Assembly: GCF_014252955.1 (NCBI RefSeq)
Contig: NZ_JACMIA010000001.1
Coordinates: 806,001 to 870,000, forward strand
Length of the DNA stretch: 64,000 nt
Direction of reading: 5' to 3'
Source: Stappia sp. 28M-7
Lineage (GTDB): Bacteria > Pseudomonadota > Alphaproteobacteria > Rhizobiales > Stappiaceae
Shown: piece after piece, positions 43,258 through 52,306 of the stretch
How the letters are laid out: every line of letters starts with the position of its first letter
Position numbering within the stretch: the stretch's first letter is position 1
Translations under genes and position numbers: made by a program
Notes under the pieces: model-generated
What the model saw: the letters and a program-made list of their open reading frames with translations, nothing else
Told to the model about the DNA's origin: nothing
The model's database searches: none

Positions 43258-44532
43258 ATGACCACCATCATCATTCTTCTGGCGCTGTTCGCCCTGCTGC
43301 TGGTCGGCGTGCCGGTGGCCTTCACCATGGCCGGCCTCGGCTTCGGTCTGCTCTATTTCGGCGGTTTCTCGCCGCTGATGGTGCCGCAGGGGCTGCTGTC
43401 TGCGGCTGACAGCTTCGTGCTGATCGCCGTGCCGCTGTTCCTCCTGATGTCCAACGTGCTGCTGAAGGGCGGCGTCGGGCGGGATCTCTTCGCTGCCGTG
43501 CAGGCCTGGGTCGGCCATTGGCCGGGCGGTCTTGCCATCGCCACCATCCTGTCCTGCGGCATCTTCGCGGCGATCTCCGGTTCCTCCGTCGCCACGGCCG
43601 CAACCATCGGCACCGTGGCGATCCCGGAGATGACCTCGCGCGGCTATCCGCGCCGCTTCGTGCTCGGCCTGTTGGCCGCCGGCGGCACGCTCGGCATTCT
43701 CATTCCGCCCTCGATCCCGATGATCGTCTACGGCGTCATCACCGAGGAATCGATCATCGCCCTGTTCCTGGCCGGCGTCGGCCCGGGCCTGCTGCTGATG
43801 GTGCTGTTCATCGCCTGGTCGGTGCTCTATGCGAGCTTCGCCGCCGACTACCAGCCGAGCCCACGCGCCACCTGGGACGAGCGCCGACGCACCGCCATCC
43901 GCGCCTTCCCGACCGTGCTGCTCGCCGCCTTCGTCATTTCCGGCATTTACATGGGCATCTTCACGCCCACCGAGGCGGCGGCCATCGGCTTTCTCGGCTC
44001 GCTGATCGTCGTCGGGCCGGTGCTGCGTACCCTCGACTGGCCGAAGTTCCGCGACGCGGTCGCCGAGGCCATGACCACGACGGTGGCGATCCTGCTGATC
44101 GTCGCCGGTGCCAAGGTCTTCGGCAAGGCGATCACCCTCTACCGCATTCCCCAGGACATCTCGCTGTTCCTGTCCGAACATATCGCGACCGCCGGCATGT
44201 TCGTGCTGGTCGTCGCCCTCGTCCTGCTGGTGATGGGCCTGTTCCTGGAATCGCTGTCGATGATCCTGATCATGGTGCCGGTGCTGTCCGGCGCGCTGAT
44301 GGCGCTCGGCATCGACCCGATCTGGTTCGGCGTGTTCTTCGTCATCATGATCGAATGCGCCCTGATCACCCCGCCTGTCGGTCTCAATCTCTATGTGATA
44401 CAGGCAGTCGGAAAGGCGAGCATGGGCGAGGTCGCAACCGGCGTCCTGCCGTTCCTCGTGATCATGCTGGCCAGCGCCGCCATCATCTTCTGGTGGCCCG
44501 CCGTCGCGCTCTACATCCCCTTCCGGCTGTAG
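43258..44532 (+). CDS. TRAP transporter large permease, DctM family (system 3)
   Basis: 424 aa, about 12 helices. Landmarks: SGSSVATAATIGTVAIPEM, GTLGILIPPSIPMIVYGVITEES and FTPTEAAAIGFLGS; C-terminal CALITPPVGLNLYV. It begins directly after the dctQ stop, so the two are tightly coupled. The lyase gene follows 41 bp downstream. Confidence 0.93.
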   Translation: MTTIIILLALFALLLVGVPVAFTMAGLGFGLLYFGGFSPLMVPQGLLSAADSFVLIAVPLFLLMSNVLLKGGVGRDLFAAVQAWVGHWPGGLAIATILSCGIFAAISGSSVATAATIGTVAIPEMTSRGYPRRFVLGLLAAGGTLGILIPPSIPMIVYGVITEESIIALFLAGVGPGLLLMVLFIAWSVLYASFAADYQPSPRATWDERRRTAIRAFPTVLLAAFVISGIYMGIFTPTEAAAIGFLGSLIVVGPVLRTLDWPKFRDAVAEAMTTTVAILLIVAGAKVFGKAITLYRIPQDISLFLSEHIATAGMFVLVVALVLLVMGLFLESLSMILIMVPVLSGALMALGIDPIWFGVFFVIMIECALITPPVGLNLYVIQAVGKASMGEVATGVLPFLVIMLASAAIIFWWPAVALYIPFRL

Positions 44533-44573
44533 GCGCGCGCCGGGCGCCCGGTTTCCAGCGAAAAGGCAAGTCC

Positions 44574-45443
44574 ATGTCCTCTCCCGCCGCGCGTCTTCGC
44601 GCCCATCTCGTCGCGACCCCGCTCACGGTCATGCCCTGCTGCTTCGACGGCCTGTCGGCCAAGCTGATCGGCGATGCCGGCTTTCCGGTCACCTTCATGT
44701 CGGGCTTTGCCGTCTCGGCCGCTCGCATCGGCGCGCCCGACACCGGCCTCATCTCCTATGGCGAGATGGTCGACACCGGCCGCAATGTCTGCGCGGCGAC
44801 CGGCGCGCTGGTCATCGGCGACGGCGACACCGGCTACGGCAATGCCCTCAACGTCAAGCGCACCGTGCGCGGCTACGCCCAGGCCGGCTTTGCCGCGATC
44901 ATGATCGAGGACCAGGTGGCGCCCAAGCGCTGCGGCCACACCCGCGGCAAGCTGGTCGTCGACCGCACGGAAGCCGTCAACCGTATCAAGGCGGCGGTCG
45001 ATGCCCGCGAGGAGGGCGCCGACATTCTCATCCTCGCCCGCACCGATGCCCGCCACGGCCACGGGCTCGACGAGGCGCTGGAGCGTGCGGCCGCCTTCCG
45101 CGATGCCGGTGCCGACCTGCTCTTCGTCGAGGCGCCGCAGTCCGTCGAGGAGATGGAGCGGATCTGCCGCGAGGTGCCCGGCGTCCACATGGCCAATCTC
45201 GTCGAGGGCGGCGCCACGCCGCTCCTGTCGCATGCCGAGCTGCAGCGCATCGGCTACCGGCTCGCCGCCTATCCCCTGACGCTGCTCTCGGCCGTGACGC
45301 GCGCCATGCAGGAGGCGCTGCAGGTGATCAAGGCCGGCCAGCATCCCGATGCGGCGCTGCTCGACTTCCCCTCCCTGCGCAAGGCCGTCGGCTTCGACGC
45401 CTATTACGAGGAAGAGGCGAACTACGCCGACCGTCGCGATTGA
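44574..45443 (+). CDS. Isocitrate lyase/PEP-mutase superfamily carboxylate lyase
   Basis: 289 aa, (beta/alpha)8 barrel. Metal-binding DGDTGYG (83-89) and IEDQ (111-114) are present. The gating loop reads KRCGH (118-122) with catalytic Cys120, the form found in C-C lyases such as methylisocitrate lyase and 2,3-dimethylmalate lyase; PEP mutases lack this cysteine. Co-transcribed with TRAP system 3, so it probably cleaves the imported acid or a derivative. An oxaloacetate decarboxylase-like role is an alternative. Exact substrate unknown. Confidence 0.82.
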   Translation: MSSPAARLRAHLVATPLTVMPCCFDGLSAKLIGDAGFPVTFMSGFAVSAARIGAPDTGLISYGEMVDTGRNVCAATGALVIGDGDTGYGNALNVKRTVRGYAQAGFAAIMIEDQVAPKRCGHTRGKLVVDRTEAVNRIKAAVDAREEGADILILARTDARHGHGLDEALERAAAFRDAGADLLFVEAPQSVEEMERICREVPGVHMANLVEGGATPLLSHAELQRIGYRLAAYPLTLLSAVTRAMQEALQVIKAGQHPDAALLDFPSLRKAVGFDAYYEEEANYADRRD

Positions 45444-45854
45444 GAGTATTGCATGCGGGGCGGCAGGCGGGGATAAGCCCGTTTGCCGTCCGCGCCGCGC
45501 TGCGGGGATAAGTCGAGGCTGAAGGCCGGAGTGTGCGCCGTGCGCCGATTTCGGGAAAATTGAGACGCGGGAGGGGCCTGCGTCGCATAATTTCTCGAAA
45601 TTTTGCAAAATCCGTCTCGAAAATTCTCGAAATTGATTTCTTTTTATAATCAGTAGCTTGTTCTGAATCGTACAGCGAAGTCGGTCCGCTGTGATCCGCT
45701 TTCCGGCGGCCCGCGTAAATTTGCCGAGATCCGAAGTGCGACGGCTTTCCCGATCCGCCGCTCGACCCACGCTTACGGGTCTCAGCCGGAATGCCTACCC
45801 GATCGGCTACCCGGCCAGGAGGCCGCTCTCCCCCGGAGCGGCCTCCTTTTTCGT
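45444..45854 (+). ncRNA. Gap with candidate small RNA (about 45657-45851)
   Basis: The 411-bp gap between the lyase and amidase genes has no credible gene. It holds an AT-rich patch at 45590-45655 with a TATAAT at 45645-45650 (no convincing -35), then about 195 bp ending in a strong plus-strand terminator at 45818-45851. The terminator is over 370 bp from the nearest upstream gene on that strand. This pattern suggests an independent transcript; sequence family not recognised. Confidence 0.35.
45818..45851 (+). terminator. Plus-strand intrinsic terminator
   Basis: GGAGGCCGCTC (45818-45828) pairs perfectly with GAGCGGCCTCC (45836-45846), followed by TTTTT. On the minus strand no T-run follows, so it does not serve the amidase gene that ends at 45855. 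Confidence 0.85.
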
Positions 45855-47288
45855 TTAAAGCACCGGTTTGCGCGACAGCCAGTCGGTCGCCTGCTCATAG
45901 GCTTTCGCGGCCTGCAGGACGCCAAGATCGTCGCGCGGCCGGCCGATGATCTGGATGCCGGCCGGCAGGCCTTCTGCCGAAAATCCGGCCGGGACCGCCA
46001 CCACCGGCAGGCCCAGAAGGCTTGCCGGAACAACGACTTCCATCCAGCGATGGTAGGTGTCCATCGCCCGTCCGCCGACCTCCTTGGGCCAGTCCAGCGT
46101 GACGTCGAACGGAAACACCTGCGCCGTCGGCAGGATCAGCACGTCGACTTTTTCGAACAGCCGCAGCACCGCCCGGTAGAAGGCGCTGCGCACCACGCTC
46201 GCCTCTTCCAGCCGTGCCGGCGTCAGCACGCGGCCGCGCTCAATTTCCCAGATTGCCGCCGGTTTCAGCTTGTCGCGGGTCGCCGCAGCTTCGTAGAGAC
46301 CGCCGAGCTTTCCGGCAACCCGCCAGCTCCGCAGATCCGCCCAGGCCTGGAACACCCGCTCCGCATCGAAGCCCGGCGCCGGCTCCTCGACCCGGCAGCC
46401 GAGACCGGCGAAGACGTCGACCGCCGCCCGGCACAGCTCCAGCATCTCCGGCTCGAACGGCAGATGGCCGCCCAGATCGCCGAGCCAGCCGACCCGGAGA
46501 CCGGCAATGTCGGAGCGGATCGGCGGCACGAATTCGGTCCCGTCGCCCGGCAGCGACTGCGGCGCGCGCGCATCGTATCCGGCCTGTACCGACAGCAGCA
46601 GCGCCAGATCGTCGACGCTGCGCGCCATCGGCCCTTCCGTCGCCATCCCGTCGAAGAAGCTTTCCGGGCCGGGGCCCGACGGCACCCGGCCATAGCTCGG
46701 CCGCATGCCCAGCACGTTGCAGAAACCGGCCGGATTGCGCAGCGATCCCATCATGTCGCTGCCGTCGGCGACGGTCAGCATGCGCGCGGCCAAGGCCGCC
46801 GCGGCACCGCCGCTGGAGCCGCCGGCGCTGCGCGTCGTGTCGTAGGGGTTACGCGTCGGCCCGAACAGCGGGTTGTAGGTATGCGACCCGAGGCCGAATT
46901 CCGGCACGTTGGTCTTGCCGATGAACAGGCCTCCGGCAGCCCGGATGCGCGCCACCTGGATGCCGTCTTCCTCCGGCACCTGGCGGGCGAAGACCGGCGA
47001 GCCCATGGTCGTCGGGATGCCGGCGGTCATGGCGAGGTCCTTGATCGCCTGCGGAATTCCGTGCAGCGGCCCGCGCGAGCGTCCCTCGGCCAGCTCGACG
47101 TCCGCCGCATTGGCCTCGGCCAGCAGCGCATCGCCGTCGCGCAGCGAGACGATGGCGTTGATCTGCGGATTGACGGCGGCGATGCGGGCGAGCGTCGCCT
47201 CCATCACTTCGCGGGCCGACACCTCGCGGGCGTGGATCTTGCGGGAAAGCTCGACGGCGGAAAGCTCGAGAAGCTCTTGTGACGGCAT
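45855..47288 (-). CDS. Amidase (amidase-signature family)
   Basis: 477 aa. The Ser-cisSer-Lys triad is visible: Lys83 in AIKDLAMTAG, cis-Ser159 in AGGSSGGAAAALAA, and nucleophile Ser182 in DGSDMMGSLRNPAG (the usual DTGGS is DMMGS here). The family hydrolyses amides; GatA of the amidotransferase also belongs to it, but the C-terminus and lack of gatBC nearby argue for a stand-alone amidase. ATG 47288 directly precedes the domain. Substrate unknown. A Crp/Fnr gene lies upstream on the same strand, 170 bp away. Confidence 0.88.
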   Translation of the reverse strand: MPSQELLELSAVELSRKIHAREVSAREVMEATLARIAAVNPQINAIVSLRDGDALLAEANAADVELAEGRSRGPLHGIPQAIKDLAMTAGIPTTMGSPVFARQVPEEDGIQVARIRAAGGLFIGKTNVPEFGLGSHTYNPLFGPTRNPYDTTRSAGGSSGGAAAALAARMLTVADGSDMMGSLRNPAGFCNVLGMRPSYGRVPSGPGPESFFDGMATEGPMARSVDDLALLLSVQAGYDARAPQSLPGDGTEFVPPIRSDIAGLRVGWLGDLGGHLPFEPEMLELCRAAVDVFAGLGCRVEEPAPGFDAERVFQAWADLRSWRVAGKLGGLYEAAATRDKLKPAAIWEIERGRVLTPARLEEASVVRSAFYRAVLRLFEKVDVLILPTAQVFPFDVTLDWPKEVGGRAMDTYHRWMEVVVPASLLGLPVVAVPAGFSAEGLPAGIQIIGRPRDDLGVLQAAKAYEQATDWLSRKPVL

Positions 47289-47458
47289 CGGCGGGACCCT
47301 TCGGGCTGGAAAGGCCGGCTGTGCGGACGCGGTGGCCGACAGCGGCAAACGGGCGGGTGGCGAGGCGGGAGGCAACAGCCTCCCGAGCGCCAGGGACTTG
47401 AAATGTCACATGTTCCGCAGCGAATGCCAAGGGCGGCGAACTGGAAAGAGACGCCCTC

Positions 47459-48148
47459 CTACAGCGCCGAGGCGCGGCGCAGCCATTCCGGGTTTTCCAG
47501 GCAGTAGTAGCCGGAAATGCGGCTGATCGTGCCTGCACGCTTCCAGTCGTTGAGGACGCGGCTGACATTCTCGCGCGCCGCACCCGCCATGTTGGCGATG
47601 TCGGCCTGCGACAGCTTGTAGTGGATCAGGATGCGATCCTTGTCGACCGGCTTGCCGAAGGTGTCGGCCAGCTGCAGCAACGTCTGGGCAACGCGGCCGG
47701 GCAGGGGCAGGAAGGAGCGCGCGGCCAGCACGTCGTTGGCCTGGCGCAGCCGCTGGCCGACGATCGACAGCATGTGGCGGTAGAGCGCCGGGTTCTCGTC
47801 GGCGAAGCGCTCGAAGGCGTGCTTCTCGATGAAGGCGAGGCGGGTCGGCTTCAGCGCCGTGACGGTGGCCGAACGCGCCCGCCCGTCCAGCAGCGCGAGT
47901 TCGCCGACGATGGCGCCGGGGCCGAGCACGGCCAGCAGCTGCTCGTCGCCCTCGACGCTGACGATGGAGACCTTCAGCGAGCCCTCGAGGATCGCGTAGC
48001 AGCCGTTGCCCGGATCTCCTGCCTCGAACAGGATGGCGCCGGGCTTCACCGACATCGGCCGGGCCAGTGCGGCAAGGCCGGCGGCAAGGCTGCAGTCCAG
48101 CCCTTCCATGGAAAAGCTGTTCTCGAGGAAGTTCCTCAGTTCAACCAT
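47459..48148 (-). CDS. Crp/Fnr-family transcriptional regulator
   Basis: 229 aa. Cyclic-nucleotide-binding beta-barrel about 20-130 (GAILFEAGDPGNGCYAILEG, then GAIVGELALLDGRARSATV), long dimerisation helix, and a winged HTH with LSQADIANMAGAARENVSRVL. There is only one N-terminal cysteine, so no FNR-type iron-sulfur cluster. The GELALLDGRARSATV segment resembles the cAMP-phosphate cassette, but ligand binding is not proven. Single gene. Confidence 0.88.
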   Translation of the reverse strand: MVELRNFLENSFSMEGLDCSLAAGLAALARPMSVKPGAILFEAGDPGNGCYAILEGSLKVSIVSVEGDEQLLAVLGPGAIVGELALLDGRARSATVTALKPTRLAFIEKHAFERFADENPALYRHMLSIVGQRLRQANDVLAARSFLPLPGRVAQTLLQLADTFGKPVDKDRILIHYKLSQADIANMAGAARENVSRVLNDWKRAGTISRISGYYCLENPEWLRRASAL

Positions 48149-48467
48149 CTATCCTGCCTCGATTCTTCGTCCCCTGGGACGCGCATTCTCGGGGCCGGCG
48201 CATGAATGCCGCATGAATTGGAGGAATGCGCCGACGCGACTGCCCCGTCGCGCCGGGCCGAACTGGCCCCGTCCGGCCATATTACGGCGGTTTCGCCTGC
48301 AGCAAAGCGGATTGTGTGACTGTCGTCACTGTAACAGGGCGCAGTCCACCCTATATCAGACATAACAGGCGCTGCTCTCCTGACCTCGCAGTGCCCCTCC
48401 CGAAAAACCGGTCCCCCATCCCCGCGGGGGGCCGGTTTTCGCGTTTTCGGGCCTCGCGCACCGTGGC
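48149..48467. other. Intergenic region, no gene
   Basis: 319 bp between the ChbG-like gene and the Crp/Fnr gene (both minus strand). It holds the terminator at 48404-48438 and an imperfect GTGACTGTCGTCACTG dyad near 48317-48331. No coding sequence seen. Confidence 0.6.
48404..48438 (-). terminator. Terminator of the ChbG-like gene
   Basis: Minus-strand stem AACCGGCCCCC / GGGGGACCGGTT around a CG-rich loop, followed by TTTTT. It lies about 30 bp after the deacetylase-like stop codon. Confidence 0.75.
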
Positions 48468-49256
48468 TCAGTACAGGAAGATGTCCTTCTCCATCAGCAG
48501 CAGCGGAAACGTATCGCCCTTGAAAAAGGCGAACTGGGCGCTGCGCGTGTCGAGGCGCGCACGCGGCTCCACCCGCCGCAGCCGGTCGTCGACTTCGCCC
48601 GGTCGGCAGAAGACGACGGTGCGGTCGGCGAGCCCGTTGAGCCCGCGCCGCAGGTGCTGGACATGGGGAGCCTCGTCGATGGCATCGGGAAAGTCGGGCC
48701 CGCGCTCCAGCACCTTGAGCCCCGCGTCCCGCACCGTGCGGGTGAAGCGCGCGGCGGCACGCGGGGTGAGCTGCGGCATCACGATGCGCGGCGGCCAGCG
48801 GCGCACGGTCACCTGCTTCAACACGACCCGCGCGACGGCGGGCACGGCAAGCAGCTCGTCGGCCACATGCAGGAAGTCGGCCGGGCGCTGGTAGAACTCC
48901 TCGAAACAGGTGATCTGCGCTTCCACCTCCTCGGCCAGCATCTCGTCGGGAAGCAGGCGCAGCGCGCCCCGCAGGCGCCACCAGCGCGCCTTTGGAAAGC
49001 CGTTGCCGAACTGGCTGCGCGCCCGCACGGAGAGCGGCGCGAAGGGGCGGGTCAGCGTCAGCGTCAACCCGACCAGGGTGCGATGGCGGACATTGTCGAC
49101 CGTATCGCGCAGCGGCAGGTACTCGCGCGACCACAGGTCGGAGACGACGAGACATCCCACGGCAGAGAGCGCGCCGGCCGAGATCAGCTCGCGCAAGGCC
49201 CGGTCGACACCGAAGGCCAGGCCGTAATCTGCTGACGTGAGGAGGATCCGTTTCAT
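48468..49256 (-). CDS. ChbG/HpnK (YdjC)-like polysaccharide deacetylase, divergent
   Basis: 262 aa. The N-terminus LLTSADYGLAFGVDRALREL matches the ChbG/YdjC metal-site strand (usual ADDFGLS). The second metal site, normally a HxDxHxHxH run, reads FLHVADELLAVP here: only the first His is kept. The catalytic metal site therefore looks degraded, and activity is doubtful unless other residues substitute. Relatives deacetylate amino-sugars or hopanoid precursors. It lies beside two lipid-linked glycosyltransferase genes on the same strand. Confidence 0.72.
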   Translation of the reverse strand: MKRILLTSADYGLAFGVDRALRELISAGALSAVGCLVVSDLWSREYLPLRDTVDNVRHRTLVGLTLTLTRPFAPLSVRARSQFGNGFPKARWWRLRGALRLLPDEMLAEEVEAQITCFEEFYQRPADFLHVADELLAVPAVARVVLKQVTVRRWPPRIVMPQLTPRAAARFTRTVRDAGLKVLERGPDFPDAIDEAPHVQHLRRGLNGLADRTVVFCRPGEVDDRLRRVEPRARLDTRSAQFAFFKGDTFPLLLMEKDIFLY

Positions 49257-49340
49257 GGTGAAATTCTATGCAAGGACCGGCGCGCCGACGCCAGTCCCAA
49301 TTTTATTCTGCCGATTATATGCGGCCCGACCGTGTGCCGA

Positions 49341-50888
49341 TCACGGCAGCGGGTAGACGGGATCCAAAGGCCCGCCCGCGAGCGGTTCGGCGACCCGGTA
49401 GACGATCAGGTTCTCGATGGGCGTGCCGCGCGAGCTGCGGGTGAGCACGGCGACGCGCTCCACCTCGGCAAAGCGGGCCGAGAGGCGCTCAAGGCCGGGA
49501 TCCCGCCGTTCCTCGGCAACGAACAGCGCCGGCTGTGCCAACGTGCCGGCGTCCGGATCGGGCCGCATCGCGTAACGGATGCGCTGGTCGACCTGTTCCA
49601 CCGGCATTTCCTTGTCGAGCTGCCAGGAGAGCTGGGCATTGAGGCTGTAGGCGTTGGTGGCGATCCATGCCGCGCCCTGTTCGCTCGCAAGGGTCTTCAG
49701 CGCCGACCCGATCTCGTTCCAGCCGCGGGTCTGGTGCGTCGGGTCCTTGCGCGCGAAGGCGCCGGTCAACGGTGCCACCGCATGGACATAGACGACCAGC
49801 GACACGGCAAGCCCGAGCACCACGGCAACAGCGGAGAAGCGCTGCCAGAACCTTGTGCCCGGCCGCGGCGGCGGGTTTGCCGCGACCAGCGCGGCGGCAA
49901 GGGCGATGGCCGGAAACAGCGGCGCGGGCCAGTTGCCCTGCACGCGCGAATGCAGCGAATGCGCCAGCAGATAGACCAGGAAAGGCAGGCTGGTCCACAG
50001 CAGCAGGCCGCCGGCCGCCTCGCCCCGCAGGGCGGCGCGGACGATGCGCACGACGCCGATGCCGGCAAGCACGGCGACGAGCGGATTGGCAAGGCCGATG
50101 AGCGCGCCCAGGAATTCCGGCAGGTAGCGCGAGCTCCAGCCCTCCGGTACGGCACGGCCGAACTGCTTGGTGAAGGAGGCCCATTCATGCGCCGCGTTCC
50201 AGCCGACCACCGGTGCTACCAGGAGGGCGGCGAGCAGCCCGCCGGCCCAGAGTTGCCAGGCGCCCCACCAGCGGCGCGCCTGCGGCACGAAGACGAGATA
50301 GAGCACGATGCCGGCGCCGAGAAACAGCACCGAATACTTGGCGTTGAGGCCCAGCCCGGCGAAGACGCCTACCGCCAGCCACCACCAGGGGTTCTCGCTC
50401 GCCGTCAGCTCCGCCAGCGCCCAGATGGCAAGGCCCCAGAACAGCACGGACGGTGCATCGGGCGTTGCCAGCAGGCTGCCGACGCCGATCAGCGGGCTGG
50501 CGTTGAGGAACAGGACCGCAAGGCCGGCAACGCGCGCGCCATAGAGCAGCTGCCCGGTGCGCCACAGCGCGGCCGAGCCGATGGCGGCCGACAGGACCGA
50601 CATGAAACGCAGGCCGAGCGCGGTGTCGCCGAACAGCGATTGTCCGAGGAAGGCGAACCAGGCGACCATCGGCGGATGGTCGTAATAGCCGGTGGCGGGA
50701 AAAAGACCCCAGAGCCTGTAATAGGCCTCGTCTTCGGCAAGGCCGGCATCGGCGGCGACCAGCAGTCGCAGCACGGTGAGGCCCGCCACGAGAAGGGCGA
50801 GGGGCAGGGGGCGCAGCCACAGGGGCAGCGTGTCCGTTGCCGTGCCGCCCGGCTTTTGCGCCGCTTTGTTGGGGGCCAGTCCCGCCAT
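49341..50888 (-). CDS. GT39/ArnT-like membrane glycosyltransferase
   Basis: 515 aa, about 11 membrane helices and a C-terminal soluble domain. The PMT/ArnT catalytic loop is visible near the N-terminus: GLAEDEAYYRLWGL, with the acidic residues for catalysis, then GYYDHPPMVAWF. Such enzymes transfer a sugar from undecaprenyl phosphate to lipid A or another acceptor outside the inner membrane. The following DPM-GtrA gene would supply and flip the lipid-linked sugar. Acceptor unknown. Confidence 0.88.
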   Translation of the reverse strand: MAGLAPNKAAQKPGGTATDTLPLWLRPLPLALLVAGLTVLRLLVAADAGLAEDEAYYRLWGLFPATGYYDHPPMVAWFAFLGQSLFGDTALGLRFMSVLSAAIGSAALWRTGQLLYGARVAGLAVLFLNASPLIGVGSLLATPDAPSVLFWGLAIWALAELTASENPWWWLAVGVFAGLGLNAKYSVLFLGAGIVLYLVFVPQARRWWGAWQLWAGGLLAALLVAPVVGWNAAHEWASFTKQFGRAVPEGWSSRYLPEFLGALIGLANPLVAVLAGIGVVRIVRAALRGEAAGGLLLWTSLPFLVYLLAHSLHSRVQGNWPAPLFPAIALAAALVAANPPPRPGTRFWQRFSAVAVVLGLAVSLVVYVHAVAPLTGAFARKDPTHQTRGWNEIGSALKTLASEQGAAWIATNAYSLNAQLSWQLDKEMPVEQVDQRIRYAMRPDPDAGTLAQPALFVAEERRDPGLERLSARFAEVERVAVLTRSSRGTPIENLIVYRVAEPLAGGPLDPVYPLP

Positions 50889-50927
50889 CTCGTTGTCCTT
50901 GTCGCGCCGCGAAGGCCTGCTAAGGCC

Positions 50928-52079
50928 TCAGGCCTTGCGCCAGGTCAGCACCGAGCTTGCGGCATAGTTCCACACCGCGCCCATGACCGCGCCGGCCAGG
51001 CCCGCAAGCCCGATCAGGATGCGTCCTGCGTCTTCCTGATAGACCAGCGAGGCGACGCCGACATTGGCGACGACGCCGACGCTGCACACCACGTAGAAGG
51101 TGAAGAGGCCGCGCAGGGCCGCAAAGCCCCGCAGCCGGCGGTCGCGATAGGTCAGGCGGTTGTTGAGCCAGAAGTTCGTGGTCATGGCGACGAAGGTCGC
51201 CGCCGTCTGCGCCACCGGGAAGGACAGGCCGCCCAGCTCCATCATGGCGAACAGCGCCGCCATGTGGACCAGGACGCCGGACGCGCCGACCAGCATGAAC
51301 ATCAGGAAGCGGATCGAGACCAGGTCTCCGACGAGCTTGGACAAGATGAGCCCCAGGAAGTCGAGCGCCACCAGCGTGTCGAGCTTGCTCTCGCCATGCA
51401 GGCGCTCGCGAAAGACGAAGGGAAGCTCGACGATGCGCAAGGAGCCGCGCGCGGTGGCGACGATGTCGAGCAGGATCTTGAATCCCTGCGACGAAAGGCC
51501 GGGCGCCAGTCGCTCGACCTCGGACCGGCGGATCATGAAGAAGCCGCTCATCGGGTCGGACAAGGTCACCTTCAGCAGCACCCGCGCCAGCCGGTTGGCA
51601 AGGCCCGAGCCGGAGGCGCGCACGCCCGAAAGGCCGGTGCCCACGTCGCCGCCTTCCACATGGCGGCTGGCCACCGCAAGGTCGGCCGCACCGTTGGACA
51701 GGGCCGCCTGCATCTTCGGCAGCAAGGTCTCGTCGTGCTGCAGGTCGGCATCCATCACCGCCACATAGTCGGCGGAGGAGGCCAGCATGCCCTCGACGCA
51801 GGCGCCCGACAGGCCGCGCCGCCCGACACGGCGGATGACGCGCACCCGCGGGTCGCGCGCGGCGATGGCGCGGGCGACGTCTGCGGTGCCGTCCGGCGAA
51901 TTGTCATCGACGACGATCGCCTCCCAGGCGATGCCGGCAAGCGCGGCGTCGAGCCGGTCGATCAGGACGGGCAGGTTGTCGCGTTCGTTGTAGGTCGGCA
52001 GCACGACCGAAAGCCGTGCTGCGGCTAGCGGCGCCGTAGCGTCGGCCTCGCCCGTGTGCTGAATGCCGTCGCCCGGCAT
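50928..52079 (-). CDS. Polyprenyl-phosphate glycosyltransferase fused to GtrA
   Basis: 383 aa. N-terminal GT2 domain of the dolichol-phosphate mannose synthase type: SVVLPTYNERDNL, VVDDNSPDGT and MDADLQHDE (metal site). The C-terminal 130 residues form four helices of the GtrA family (FLMFMLVGASGVLVHMAAL), proposed to flip the product. ATG 52079 has CGGAG at 5 bp; ATG 52094 is an alternative. Co-directional with the GT39 gene, 39 bp apart, so they likely form one sugar-lipid pathway. Confidence 0.88.
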   Translation of the reverse strand: MPGDGIQHTGEADATAPLAAARLSVVLPTYNERDNLPVLIDRLDAALAGIAWEAIVVDDNSPDGTADVARAIAARDPRVRVIRRVGRRGLSGACVEGMLASSADYVAVMDADLQHDETLLPKMQAALSNGAADLAVASRHVEGGDVGTGLSGVRASGSGLANRLARVLLKVTLSDPMSGFFMIRRSEVERLAPGLSSQGFKILLDIVATARGSLRIVELPFVFRERLHGESKLDTLVALDFLGLILSKLVGDLVSIRFLMFMLVGASGVLVHMAALFAMMELGGLSFPVAQTAATFVAMTTNFWLNNRLTYRDRRLRGFAALRGLFTFYVVCSVGVVANVGVASLVYQEDAGRILIGLAGLAGAVMGAVWNYAASSVLTWRKA

Positions 52080-52306
52080 GGGAACTCCGAACATCAAGGG
52101 GATCCGGTCTGTCTTGACCGCCCGCGACCCGATGGCCTGCAAGGCGGAACCGCGCGGGACCATAGTCGGAACGCCCCCGATTGCAAGCGCCGATCCGCCG
52201 CAGCGTCCCGCGCGCCCCGGCGGCACCTCTCCCCGGCGTCCTTGCCCGCGCGGGCCGTTTCGTCTAGGAAACCGGCAACTGCAAGAACGCGCGCGTCTTT
52301 TGAGCC

